A stretch of 64,000 nt of DNA from Mycolicibacterium helvum (GTDB lineage: Bacteria > Actinomycetota > Actinomycetes > Mycobacteriales > Mycobacteriaceae), in the NCBI RefSeq assembly GCF_010731895.1, contig NZ_AP022596.1, positions 5,642,001 through 5,706,000 on the forward strand. Direction: 5' to 3'. A program made the translations under genes and the position numbers. The notes beneath the pieces are model-generated. The model saw only the letters and a program-made list of their open reading frames with translations. It was not told the DNA's origin and did no database searches. This document shows positions 34,431-42,345 of the stretch, one piece after another (position 1 is the stretch's first letter; each line of letters starts with the position of its first letter).

Positions 34431-35899
34431 CCGTTCACTGTTGCGGCGGCATGGGTCCCGGCGCGCCGGCCGAAGAAGGAGCCCTCCCCGAGCTGGGTGC
34501 CGCTCGCGTAGCCCTTGCCGTCCTGGGCGATGTTGGACGCGCAGGCCCCCGCCGCGTATAGGCCACGGATCACGCTGCCGTCGGCCCGCAATACCTCGCC
34601 GTTGACGTCGGTGGCCAGCCCGCCGACGGTGAACCCGGAATACATCGCCTTACCCAGCGTCAAGTCGAAGGCACCCCACGGCCCCTTATCTTGCGGCGCA
34701 AGGAATTCCGGCTGCTTGTGGAATTCGGGGTCCTCACCCTTGGCGGCGTGTTCGTTGTAGTTGTTCAGTGTCTCGACGAGGTTGCCCGTCGGGATGCCCA
34801 GTGCCGCCTCCATCTCTTCGACCGTCTCCCAGCCGTCGATGAAGGTGATCAGCGGGATCTCCGGGCGCTGCATGTGGGCTTCGTCGACGATCAGATATGC
34901 CGCACTGTCGGGCTGGTCCATCACGAAACCCGAAGTGCGCGAATGGTAGCCGTCCTCGGTGACGAACCGCTTGCCGAACTTGTTGACGATGATGCCGGTC
35001 AGCAGGATCGACGGCGGGTAGACGGGCGCGGTGATGAACACCTGGTCCATATGCTTGGTGGCCCCGCCGACCGACTCGCCGAGCCGGATGCCCAGGCCGT
35101 CGTCGTAGGTGTTGCCGAGCACGAACGGCTTCTCGGCCAGCTTGGGAGTGAATTCGGCGACCATGTCGGGATTCATCACGAACCCGCCCGCGGCGATCAC
35201 CACGGATTTGGCCCGGATCGACCCCGTCTCGCTGAAGCGTTTCCACGACACCCCGACAACGGCCGAGTCGGCCGAGTGGCCGTCCACGACGAGGTTCGTC
35301 GCGCCGGTCTCGTACCGGATCTGCACACCCAGCTCGGCGGCCCGTTTCAACAGCAGGTCGATCACCATTGCCGCGCCCTGGGTGTCCCCTGGCACCGGGA
35401 CCTTGTGTCCGCGCGGGGCCGGTACCGCCATGTTCTTGTACGGCCACACTTTCTCGTTGCCGGTGAACATCAAGCCTTCGGTATTCGGCTGGATGACAGC
35501 CTTTTCCGGGTAGTAGGTGCGCTCGAAGACGACGCCGAGCTCCTCCAGCCAATTGAAGTGCTCGACGCTGCCCTCGCAGTAGGCGCGGATCTTGTCGAAC
35601 TCGGGTTCACGCGACACCGCGACGAGGTACTTGTACATTTCCTCGACGCTGTCGCTGTGACCGGTCGCCTGCTGCACGGCGGTACCACCGCCGAGGTAGA
35701 AGTGCCCGCCCGCCATCGAGGTGGTGCCGCCGGCGACGGCAGCCTTTTCGAGCACCAGAACCCTGGCACCGGCGGCCGCCGCACTCACCGCCGCACACCC
35801 GCCGCCGATGCCGAAACCGATCACCACGACATCGACGTCGTCGGACCACTCGGTCACGTCGGCGGCGTCGACGGTCGTGGGGATGTCCAGGCCACTCAT
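34427..35899 (-). CDS. KstD/fumarate-reductase-like FAD dehydrogenase (Rv1817-like)
   Basis: Flavoprotein of 490 residues in the 3-ketosteroid-delta-1-dehydrogenase / succinate dehydrogenase-flavoprotein family. N-terminal FAD fold VVVIGFGIGGGCAAVSAAAAGA with ribose Glu (VLEKA, then GGTTSMAGG); substrate-domain segments GFVMNPDM and GGLATDVNGEVL; C-terminal FAD-binding GLYAAGACAS...GKGYASGTQLGEG. A delta-1 or related dehydrogenation of a steroid-like or enoate substrate is plausible. Start ATG 35899 after CAGGAG. It overlaps the upstream VOC gene by 4 nt, and a KstR-type operator precedes the pair, supporting a steroid link. Confidence 0.82.
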   Translation of the reverse strand: MSGLDIPTTVDAADVTEWSDDVDVVVIGFGIGGGCAAVSAAAAGARVLVLEKAAVAGGTTSMAGGHFYLGGGTAVQQATGHSDSVEEMYKYLVAVSREPEFDKIRAYCEGSVEHFNWLEELGVVFERTYYPEKAVIQPNTEGLMFTGNEKVWPYKNMAVPAPRGHKVPVPGDTQGAAMVIDLLLKRAAELGVQIRYETGATNLVVDGHSADSAVVGVSWKRFSETGSIRAKSVVIAAGGFVMNPDMVAEFTPKLAEKPFVLGNTYDDGLGIRLGESVGGATKHMDQVFITAPVYPPSILLTGIIVNKFGKRFVTEDGYHSRTSGFVMDQPDSAAYLIVDEAHMQRPEIPLITFIDGWETVEEMEAALGIPTGNLVETLNNYNEHAAKGEDPEFHKQPEFLAPQDKGPWGAFDLTLGKAMYSGFTVGGLATDVNGEVLRADGSVIRGLYAAGACASNIAQDGKGYASGTQLGEGSFFGRRAGTHAAATVNG

Positions 35900-36387
35900 T
35901 GTTGCTCCTGTTTCACATAGTCGAAAAACGTGCGGATCTCGTCGGGGATATAGGCGATCTCGAGGTAGGGCACCCCAGCCGCGGGAGCGGCCAGGTAGGC
36001 GAACTGCATGCCACCAGGCATCTCGCCGCGGGCAACGACCGGAGCCGTCGCCGCGGCTTCGGACAGCGCGGCTTCGAAGGCACCGGCGTCGGCGGCTTCC
36101 ACGCAGATGTGGTGCAGGCCGGGGCCGTTTTCGTTGAGGAACTCGGTGTAGATGCTCTCGCCGCGGGTCGGCGCGATGAGCTCCAGCTGGGTGTCGCCGG
36201 CGTAGCTCAGCGAGATATCGGCGTGGTAGTCGGCGGGCGCACCGCGATGCACGCAGGTGTCGGGACCGAAATGCACATCGGGCATTCGGATCCATTTCCT
36301 GGCCCCGAGCAGCGTCGTCAAGGCCGCTTCGGTGGCTTCCAGATCGCGGGTTACCCAGGCGATCTGGACAGGTGTCTGGCTGGTCAT
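35896..36387 (-). CDS. VOC-superfamily (glyoxalase/dioxygenase fold) protein
   Basis: 163-residue protein with the vicinal-oxygen-chelate fold: two beta-alpha-beta-beta-beta repeats, the first from VQIAWVTRDLEATEAALTTLLGARKWIRM, the second from GPGLHHICVEAADAGAFEAAL. Potential metal ligands are His in VHFGPD or HADISLSY, Glu in QLELIAP, His in LHHICVE and Glu in PYLEIAYIP. Related proteins act as epimerases, dioxygenases or isomerases, including in steroid side-chain and ring degradation. It lies between the KstR-like site and the flavoprotein, overlapping the latter (ATGA). Exact reaction unknown. Confidence 0.8.
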   Translation of the reverse strand: MTSQTPVQIAWVTRDLEATEAALTTLLGARKWIRMPDVHFGPDTCVHRGAPADYHADISLSYAGDTQLELIAPTRGESIYTEFLNENGPGLHHICVEAADAGAFEAALSEAAATAPVVARGEMPGGMQFAYLAAPAAGVPYLEIAYIPDEIRTFFDYVKQEQQ

Positions 36388-36420
36388 CGGTTCGAGGATA
36401 TCCCCGGCCCGTCAGCCTGG

Positions 36421-36436
36421 CTAGAACGTGTTCTAG
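36421..36436. promoter_or_regulatory. KstR-type operator
   Basis: CTAGAACGTGTTCTAG is a perfect palindrome (7-bp arms, 2-nt centre) containing TAGAACGTGTTCTA, which matches the KstR consensus TNNAACNNGTTNNA at every fixed position. It is 34 bp upstream of the VOC start and overlaps the stop codon of the TetR gene. KstR represses cholesterol-catabolic genes in mycobacteria. Confidence 0.78.
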
Positions 36437-37125
36437 TTCTGTGGCCCAGCGGTCAACAGGTCGATGGCAAGACGGATCTGTTCGTCGAACAACACACCCG
36501 CATCGGTGAAGGTGTCCGCGCCGTACTGGCCGAAGACCTCCAGGCTGGTGGCGCCGATGATCAGTGCCCAGACCGCAGTGCAGCGGATCACCAGCGCGTC
36601 ATCGCCGGGAAAGCCGAACTCATCGCGCACGCGAGCCAGGTCGGCTGACATCGGTTGTGCGACATGATGTTCGGTGAGCGCGATATCTCCGGTGATGACC
36701 CCCGAGGCCACCGCGTCGAACAGCATCCCGATCACCCGGGTGCCCGGTCCGGTGGTCAGTTCGGCGGGGGCTCGATAGCCCGGTACTGGAGTGCCGTACA
36801 GCAGCGCCCAGTCGGCAGGCTGGTCGATCGCCCACTGCCGCATTGCGTGGGCGATCGTTGCGACATCGGCTCGCCATCCACTGTCGGCGCCCGTCCGAGC
36901 CTGCCCGACAGCGTCGGCCAGGTCGGAGTACACGTCGATCAGCAGCAGGGTCAGCAGGGCGTCGCGGCTGGCGACGTAGCGGTAGACCGCAGAGGAGACC
37001 ATGCCCAGTTCGCGGGCGATCGCGCGCACCGACAGCCCGGCCGCGCCTACGGTGGCCAGTTGCCGACGGCCCAGCTCGATGATCTGCGCCTCGATGCGTT
37101 GCCGCGCCTCCTCGCGTTTGCCCAT
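36433..37125 (-). CDS. TetR-family transcriptional regulator (Rv1816-like)
   Basis: 230-residue TetR repressor. N-terminal helix-turn-helix (about 8-55: ARQRIEAQIIELGRRQLATVGAAGLSVRAIARELGMVSSAVYRYVASRDALL) and a ligand-binding C-terminal domain of the type found in Rv1816. ATG 37125 is chosen because it lies before the HTH and fits the family; an upstream ATG at 37143 would add six residues. It is divergent from the deazaflavin-type oxidoreductase, and a 15-bp palindrome in the shared promoter is the likely operator. Autoregulation and control of the neighbour are inferred. Confidence 0.9.
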   Translation of the reverse strand: MGKREEARQRIEAQIIELGRRQLATVGAAGLSVRAIARELGMVSSAVYRYVASRDALLTLLLIDVYSDLADAVGQARTGADSGWRADVATIAHAMRQWAIDQPADWALLYGTPVPGYRAPAELTTGPGTRVIGMLFDAVASGVITGDIALTEHHVAQPMSADLARVRDEFGFPGDDALVIRCTAVWALIIGATSLEVFGQYGADTFTDAGVLFDEQIRLAIDLLTAGPQN

Positions 37126-37193
37126 GCGGCGAGTGTCGCACATTCGAGATCACTGCTCTTGCTTTTGCGGCGCTCGACTGGCATCCTCAAAAC

Positions 37194-37208
37194 GAGAGCA
37201 TTGCTCTC
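37194..37208. promoter_or_regulatory. Inverted repeat, probable TetR operator
   Basis: GAGAGCATTGCTCTC has perfect 7-bp arms around one central base. It lies 29 bp upstream of the oxidoreductase start, in the 111-bp divergent region with the TetR gene. A related half-site TGCTCTT occurs at 37154-37160, nearer the tetR start. Confidence 0.65.
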
Positions 37209-37236
37209 TCAACCTTCGATTGACGGGACGCCACCG

Positions 37237-37677
37237 ATGAACCAGCACTACGACCGGCCGAACGCCACCGCACGCGCCTTCAATGCCGTCATTCGCCGGC
37301 TCGCCGAGGCGGGTATCAGCATCGCCGGCACCCGCGCACTGCGGGTGCGTGGCCGCAAGTCCGGCGCCTTGCACAGCGTCGTCGTCAACGTGCTGCGCAT
37401 CGACGGGACCGACTACCTGGTGTCCCCCCGCGGAAACACCCAGTGGACGCGAAACGCTCGGGCAGCCGGCGCCGTGGAGCTCGGGCCGCGTTGGCGGCAC
37501 ACCCCGGTTGCGCTCACCGAGGTCGCCGACGACGACAAGCCCGCCGTGCTCGAGCGCTATCTAGATCGGTGGTATTGGGAGGTCAAAGGGCACATCGCCG
37601 GTCTTACGCCGGAGTCGAGTGCCGACCAGCTGCGCGCGGCCGCCCCGCTGATCCCGGTGTTCGCGCTGGCGCGTTAG
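37237..37677 (+). CDS. Nitroreductase/deazaflavin (F420)-dependent oxidoreductase family protein
   Basis: 146-residue split-barrel protein of the deazaflavin-dependent nitroreductase (Ddn-like) family. Segments: LRVRGRKSGALHSVVVNVLRIDGTDYLVSPRGNTQWTRNARAAGAVEL, typical of the F420-binding barrel (Arg-Gly-Arg-Lys-Ser-Gly and Trp-x-x-Asn). Likely uses reduced F420 to reduce an unknown substrate such as a quinone or enone. Start ATG 37237; the longer open frame overlapping tetR is rejected. Divergent from tetR with a shared operator. Its stop overlaps the stop of the convergent protease gene by 4 nt. Confidence 0.85.
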   Translation: MNQHYDRPNATARAFNAVIRRLAEAGISIAGTRALRVRGRKSGALHSVVVNVLRIDGTDYLVSPRGNTQWTRNARAAGAVELGPRWRHTPVALTEVADDDKPAVLERYLDRWYWEVKGHIAGLTPESSADQLRAAAPLIPVFALAR

Positions 37678-38369
37678 TTTGCGCTGACTTCTTGGGCTGC
37701 GGCCACGTTGACCACACCAATGCCTTCGCGGACCTGCTGGCTGGTGGCCACCCAGGACACCGCCGCCGGATAGGTGCCCCACGTGCTGTTGAACAGCCCA
37801 ATGATCACGGCCTTGTTGTTGTCGATCGGCACGTACACCGGTCCGCCGGAGTCACCCTTCTGGCTCACCACGCCGTTCTCCATGGTGAACCAGCCGTTGT
37901 TGACCCGCTCGATCGAGCCACAGCTTTCGCCGGTGACGACCCCGAAGTGGCAGACCGGCTGGCCGGCGGCCATCGCCGGAGCGGCTTCGGCGACCAGCTG
38001 GCGGCCGCCGGGCAGGATGTTGTTGACCACGACGTCGGCGGCCAGCGTGATCGTCTCGTAATCGGAGATCACCTCGTCGGTGCGCACCACGGCGCCGTCG
38101 GGGGTGTTGTCCTGGGACATCGAGACGGTGCCGATGAAACGGCCGTCGCGGTCGGTGACGGGCCCATCAGCCCGGCAATGCCCGGCCGAATAGGCGATCC
38201 GCGCCACTGGGTCGACGTAACCGAGCGTGCAGACGTTACTGGCCTGACGGATTTCCATCCCCGGTGACACCACCGCGCCAGGAGTGGCCTGGGCCGCAGG
38301 CGTCAAAGTCGCGGACACGGCCAGAACGGCCGCAACGGCAAAGACAACTCTCTGAGGAAAACGCGCCAC
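37674..38369 (-). CDS. Secreted trypsin-like serine protease-fold protein (Rv1815-like)
   Basis: 231-residue chymotrypsin-fold protein with a Sec signal peptide (about 1-28, cleavage after AQA). Triad residues: His in YSAGHCRAD (about 62), a possible Asp in DNTPDGAVVRTDEV, Ser in QKGDSGGPVY. Four Cys could form disulfides (CTLGYVDP with GHC; PVCHFGVVTGESC). It is thus probably an active exported protease, though the Asp is not certain. The gene order Rv1815-Rv1816-Rv1817 is conserved, although here an oxidoreductase gene is inserted. Start GTG 38369. Confidence 0.87.
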   Translation of the reverse strand: MARFPQRVVFAVAAVLAVSATLTPAAQATPGAVVSPGMEIRQASNVCTLGYVDPVARIAYSAGHCRADGPVTDRDGRFIGTVSMSQDNTPDGAVVRTDEVISDYETITLAADVVVNNILPGGRQLVAEAAPAMAAGQPVCHFGVVTGESCGSIERVNNGWFTMENGVVSQKGDSGGPVYVPIDNNKAVIIGLFNSTWGTYPAAVSWVATSQQVREGIGVVNVAAAQEVSAN

Positions 38370-38506
38370 GGTACACCCCGATCGGTCGGCAACACGTCAA
38401 GAACGCGCCGCGAAAGTATCTCGACTGTGTATCGGCATCGATCTCAAATCGTTACCAACAAAGTATGAGATACCGGCGTGTCGCCGCAGGAATCCCGTCA
38501 GAGGCG

Positions 38507-38528
38507 GATAAAAGCCCGTCAGAGACGG
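38507..38528 (-). terminator. Intrinsic terminator after the LysM-lectin gene
   Basis: Reading the minus strand directly after the TAA stop: CCGTC-TCT-GACGG followed by GCTTTTAT. This is a short hairpin with a T-run, unusually conventional for a mycobacterium. A related CCCGTCAGAG string is repeated 21 nt further on. Confidence 0.75.
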
Positions 38529-39125
38529 TTAAGGGATGGTGACTACCTGCCCGGGCTGGATGAGATCGGGGTTGGCGATGCCGCTGGCGTTCGCGATCTC
38601 CGGGTACCGGTTGCCGTCGCCGTAGAAGCGTTCAGCGATCGCCCACAGGGTGTCGCCGGAGACCACGGTGTAGGTCCGGGGTGCGGGCGGAGCCGGTTCC
38701 TCGGCGACCACCGGTGCAGCCTCGACCTCCTCTGGTGCCGCCACGGCGACGTCCGCCACGGCCTCCTCGACCGCAGCGGCCGGCGGCGGGGCATCGGTCT
38801 CGGTGTGCGACGACCACGCCGGCCCGTCGGCGGCATAGAGGACCAGGTTGCGATCGTCCTGCAGAACCAGCTTGACGTTCGTCTTGCCCTTGGTGTCGGT
38901 GTGCCAGACCGGTTTGTCCGAGGTGTACAGCACGAAGTTGCCATCCGTCTGCACTTCGGCGCGGACAACATCCTGACCGTTGGTGCCGGTTGCCCACACC
39001 GATTCACCCCGGGCGGCGAGGACGAGATTGCCGTCGTCTTGCAGCGTCAGCGTGTAGGCGCCGTTGTTGGAGGTGAGGGTTTCGCCCCTTCCGAGCTTCT
39101 GTCCTTCAGCGAGAGTGTCTCCCAT
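38529..39125 (-). CDS. Bulb-type (mannose-binding) lectin domain + LysM protein
   Basis: 198-residue two-domain protein. The N-terminal B-lectin domain (about 1-110) has three copies of the QxDxNxVxY type motif: LQDDGNLVLAA (first copy imperfect, Ala for Tyr), VQTDGNFVLYT and LQDDRNLVLYA. A Pro/Ala/Glu-rich linker (about 112-145) leads to a C-terminal LysM domain (about 148-198, YTVVSGDTLWAIAERFYGDGNRY). It would bind mannose-containing glycans and peptidoglycan. No signal peptide is visible, so export would need another route. I recall a similar lectin in M. smegmatis in this genomic area. Followed by its own terminator. Confidence 0.9.
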   Translation of the reverse strand: MGDTLAEGQKLGRGETLTSNNGAYTLTLQDDGNLVLAARGESVWATGTNGQDVVRAEVQTDGNFVLYTSDKPVWHTDTKGKTNVKLVLQDDRNLVLYAADGPAWSSHTETDAPPPAAAVEEAVADVAVAAPEEVEAAPVVAEEPAPPAPRTYTVVSGDTLWAIAERFYGDGNRYPEIANASGIANPDLIQPGQVVTIP

Positions 39126-39265
39126 GGCTTTTCCTCCTGTTCGACGTCCTCATTCAGGGCGTGTGAGGCCGAGCCTACTGACGGCGAACAGCGCCGTGGG
39201 GAGTTGCGCACAATCGGTGAAAGGGCTTTTCAGCGAACCCGATCCCACCGACCGAGCAGGGCAAT

Positions 39266-40672
39266 CTAGGAGTCGAACCCCAGGCCCAGCCGGTCGAGGG
39301 TGCGCAGGAAGATGTTGCGCTTGCCGGCGTGGTGATCGGCCTGGTTGAGGGACCATCGGGTGGCCTGAATACCGATGCTGGCCGCCGGTTCGGGCGGGAA
39401 CGGCAGCGGTTTACGGTTGACCATTTCCAGCTCGGTGCGCTCGGTGGGATGCCCGTCGAGCAGGTCAAGGCAGACGTCGGCGGCGAACCGGGCCGCACCG
39501 ACGCCCAGGCCGGTGAATCCGTTGACATAGGCGATCCGCCCGCGTCCGGCCAGCCCCCAATGCGCACAGAACCGGGTGTTGGTATCAATGGCCCCCGCCC
39601 AGCGGTGGCCGAACCGGACATCTTCGAGTTGGGGGAAGGTGATGAAGAAGTGGGCGGCCAACCTGCGGTAGGTCTCCGGCCGGTCCTCGTACGTCGGGTT
39701 GACGCGACGGCCGAAGTAGTAGACCGCGTCGTAGCCGCCCCAGACGATCCGGTTGTCCGCGGAGAGGCGGTAGTAGTGGAACTGATTGGCGCTGTCGCCG
39801 ATCCCCTGCCTGGACCGCCATCCGATGCGGTCCAGCTGCTCCGGGGTCAGCGGTTCGGTGGCCAGCACGTAGTCGTACACCGGAATGGTGTGCAGCCGGT
39901 TGCGCTTGAGCAGGCTGGGAAAGACGTTGGTCGCCAGCACAACCTGATCAGCCTCGATCACACCTGTGCGGGTGCTCACCGCAACGCCGCTGCGCTCACG
40001 GTCCACCGACAGCGCCGAGGTGTGCTCGAAGATCTGCACACCGGCGTCCGTGCAGGCGCGGGCGAGCTCGAACACCAGCCGTGCGGGATGGACAATCGCA
40101 CAGGTCTCTGCCGCGAACAGGCCGGCCTGATACGTCGGCGAGTCGACCTCGGCGCGAACCGCCGCCTGGTCCAGAAACCGTCCGTCGCCGTCGTCGGCCC
40201 CCTCACGCAACCACTGGACCTGATGCGGTTCGGTCGCCACGGTCAGCATCCCGGAGCGCTCCCAGTCGACCGCCATGGCGTACTTCTCGATATCGGCTTG
40301 CATGCCGTCGAGGTTGGCCAGGCCGAGCTTCTCCAACTGGTCGAACTCGCTGGGCCAGCGGGATTTACCGTTCTCCGCGCCGTGGGTGATGCTGGCCTCG
40401 ACGAAGCCGCCGTTGCGTCCCGATGCCGCCCAGCCAACCCGCTCGGCCTCGATCAGCACGACCCGCGCGCCGGGGTTGCGTTCGGTGGCGTGCAGCGCAG
40501 TCCACAGGCCGGCATAGCCGCCGCCGACCACCAGCAGGTCACAGCTCAGGCCGCCGGTCAGCCTCGGATACTCGGGCCGGGGGATGTCGAGCCACATCGA
40601 TCCGAAGGACGCGGACGCCAGCGCCCGGGAGATCAGGTCGGGGTCGACGCGGCGATCGAATACGGTCTGCAC
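39266..40672 (-). CDS. FAD-dependent amino-acid/amine oxidase (DAO family, PuuB-like)
   Basis: 468-residue soluble flavoprotein of the D-amino-acid-oxidase superfamily, resembling gamma-glutamylputrescine oxidase/glycine oxidase types. N-terminal FAD fold LLVVGGGYAGLWTALHATER (about 46-65) with LIEAERVGWAASGRNGGF, and C-terminal FAD region GYVNGF-like NGFTGLGVGAARFAAD. Likely oxidises an amine or amino acid, releasing H2O2 and ammonia. No adjacent pathway gene identifies the substrate. The gene stands alone: 140 nt to the lectin gene and 27 nt to the antiporter gene upstream. Confidence 0.8.
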   Translation of the reverse strand: MQTVFDRRVDPDLISRALASASFGSMWLDIPRPEYPRLTGGLSCDLLVVGGGYAGLWTALHATERNPGARVVLIEAERVGWAASGRNGGFVEASITHGAENGKSRWPSEFDQLEKLGLANLDGMQADIEKYAMAVDWERSGMLTVATEPHQVQWLREGADDGDGRFLDQAAVRAEVDSPTYQAGLFAAETCAIVHPARLVFELARACTDAGVQIFEHTSALSVDRERSGVAVSTRTGVIEADQVVLATNVFPSLLKRNRLHTIPVYDYVLATEPLTPEQLDRIGWRSRQGIGDSANQFHYYRLSADNRIVWGGYDAVYYFGRRVNPTYEDRPETYRRLAAHFFITFPQLEDVRFGHRWAGAIDTNTRFCAHWGLAGRGRIAYVNGFTGLGVGAARFAADVCLDLLDGHPTERTELEMVNRKPLPFPPEPAASIGIQATRWSLNQADHHAGKRNIFLRTLDRLGLGFDS

Positions 40673-40699
40673 CTCAGCATGGTGCCATGGCCTGGCGCG

Positions 40700-41824
40700 C
40701 TACTTGGCGAATCGCGCCAGCAGGGGCCCGACGGTGGCCAACACGAATACGTATGGCGTGGCGATGGATCCGATCGCGGCGACCGACGTGCCGGCCAGCC
40801 CGATGATCACCAGGGAGAACTCACCGCGGGCGATCAGCGCCGTCCCGGCGCGCAGCTGGCCAGGCCGGCCGACACCGTCGCGTCGGGCGGCGTACACCCC
40901 GGTGGCCACTTTGGTCACCGCCGTGACGGCTGCGAGCAGCGCGGCCACTGGCAGCATCGGCACCAGATCTTTGGGATCGACCGACAACCCGATAGCCAGA
41001 AAGAACACCGCGGCGAATAGGTCGCGCAGCGGGGTCAACACGGCGCGGGCCCGTTCGGCGGTCTCCCCCGTCAGCGTCAGCCCGACCAGGAACGCCCCCA
41101 CCGCCGCCGAGGCGTGCAGATGTTCGGCGGCGGCTGCCACCAGCAGCGTCAGCCCCAGTATGCGCAACAGCATCTGCTCGTCGTCCGGGTGGGCGATCAG
41201 CCGGCCGACGTGATGGCCCCAGCGATACGACGCCGCGAACACCGCCACCAGCGCGATCATTGCGGCGCCCATCCACAGCAGCGCCTCCCACCAGGTGCCA
41301 CCCGCTGCCAGCACCGCGAGCAGCGGCAGGTAGGCCGCCATCCCGAAATCCTCGAGCACCAAAATCGACAACACGGCCGGGGTTTCGCGGTTGCCCAATC
41401 GGCGCAGGTCGTTGAGCAGCCGGGCAATCACGCCGGACGAGGAGATGAAGGTGATACCGGCCATCGCCAGGATGCCGACAAAGTTCAGGCCGAGCAGCCA
41501 GCCGGCGATGGCGCCCGGGGTGGCGTTGAGGACGAGGTCGACGCCCGCCGACGGCAGGTGCCGCCGCATACTGGCGGCGAACTCGCCAATGGAGAACTCC
41601 AGGCCCAAGGTCAATAGCAGCAGGACCACGCCGATCGTTGCGCCGGTGGACACGAACTCCCCCGCCGCCGGGATCGGCGCGATACCGCCGTTGCCGAGCG
41701 CCAGGCCAGCGACCAGATACAGCGGAATCGGCGACAGCGCGAACCGGCGGGCCAGCGTTCCCAGGATTGTCAGGACCGTGAAGATGACGCCAAGTTCGAG
41801 GAGGAGCGCCGCCGACACAGCCAC
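40700..41824 (-). CDS. KefB/CPA2-type cation:proton antiporter
   Basis: 374-residue membrane protein with about 11-12 helices, of the CPA2 monovalent cation/proton antiporter family. Characteristic segments: GATIGVVLLLLTLGLEFSIGEF, ISSSGVIARLLNDL, LVLEDFGMAAYLPLL (Glu-Asp in the ion-binding helix), ASAAVGAFLVGLTL and TALIARGEFSLVIIGL. It lacks a C-terminal RCK domain; the separate TrkA-C-type protein encoded 5 nt upstream supplies this. The pair resembles KhtTU and the Rv3236c/Rv3237c pair; K+ export is a plausible function. Confidence 0.87.
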   Translation of the reverse strand: MAVSAALLLELGVIFTVLTILGTLARRFALSPIPLYLVAGLALGNGGIAPIPAAGEFVSTGATIGVVLLLLTLGLEFSIGEFAASMRRHLPSAGVDLVLNATPGAIAGWLLGLNFVGILAMAGITFISSSGVIARLLNDLRRLGNRETPAVLSILVLEDFGMAAYLPLLAVLAAGGTWWEALLWMGAAMIALVAVFAASYRWGHHVGRLIAHPDDEQMLLRILGLTLLVAAAAEHLHASAAVGAFLVGLTLTGETAERARAVLTPLRDLFAAVFFLAIGLSVDPKDLVPMLPVAALLAAVTAVTKVATGVYAARRDGVGRPGQLRAGTALIARGEFSLVIIGLAGTSVAAIGSIATPYVFVLATVGPLLARFAK

Positions 41825-41829
41825 CAGCG

Positions 41830-42312
41830 TCAGCCTTGGTCGACGATGCGCCGGACGCCTGCGATGCCGTTTTCGGTGCCGATGACCACCAGGACGTCCT
41901 CGGCGTGCAGCACCTGCGCGGGTCCCGGCGAGGCCAGTACTTCCTCGTCCCGCACGATCGCCACGATGGACGCGCCGGTGCGGGTTCGGGCTTTGGTGTC
42001 GCCCAGCGGACGGTCGACGAACGGCGAGCTCGCCACGATCTCCACCTGACCGGCGTCCAGGCCCGGCACCTCCTTGGTGAGGTCGGCGAAACGTTCCACC
42101 AACCGCGGGGCGCCCAGGATCTGAGCCAGCGCCTCGGCCTCCTCGTCGGTCAGCCGGAATACCGGGCGGGCCTGATCGGGGTCGGCAGCGCCGTAGAGGA
42201 CGACTTCGAAATCTCCGCTGCGGCGGGCGATCACGCCGATGCGGTTACCGTCGGCGTTGTCGAATTCGTAGCGCAGCCCGACGCCGGGCAGCAGGACTTC
42301 TTTGACCTCCAT
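41830..42312 (-). CDS. TrkA-C (RCK_C) regulatory subunit of cation antiporter
   Basis: 160-residue cytosolic protein with an N-terminal region (about 1-75, LLPGVGLRYEFDNADGNRIGVIARRSGDFEV) and a TrkA-C/RCK_C domain (about 90-158, VEIVASSPFVDRPLGDTKARTRTGASIVAIVRDEEVL, HAEDVLVVIG). This is the layout of KhtT, the regulator of the KhtU K+/H+ antiporter. Start chosen at ATG 42312 (MEVKEVLLPG, the family-like N-terminus); ATG 42321 and GTG 42336 are alternatives. Directly upstream of the antiporter gene, so subunits are co-translated. Confidence 0.86.
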   Translation of the reverse strand: MEVKEVLLPGVGLRYEFDNADGNRIGVIARRSGDFEVVLYGAADPDQARPVFRLTDEEAEALAQILGAPRLVERFADLTKEVPGLDAGQVEIVASSPFVDRPLGDTKARTRTGASIVAIVRDEEVLASPGPAQVLHAEDVLVVIGTENGIAGVRRIVDQG

Positions 42313-42345
42313 GGGCTCCATCCTCGATGACGGCACCGCTGTTGA

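Noticed and set aside
35900..36295. N-terminal extension of the KstD-like flavoprotein
   Set aside because: It overlaps the VOC gene in another frame; ATG 35899 has a good SD and yields the standard FAD-fold N-terminus.
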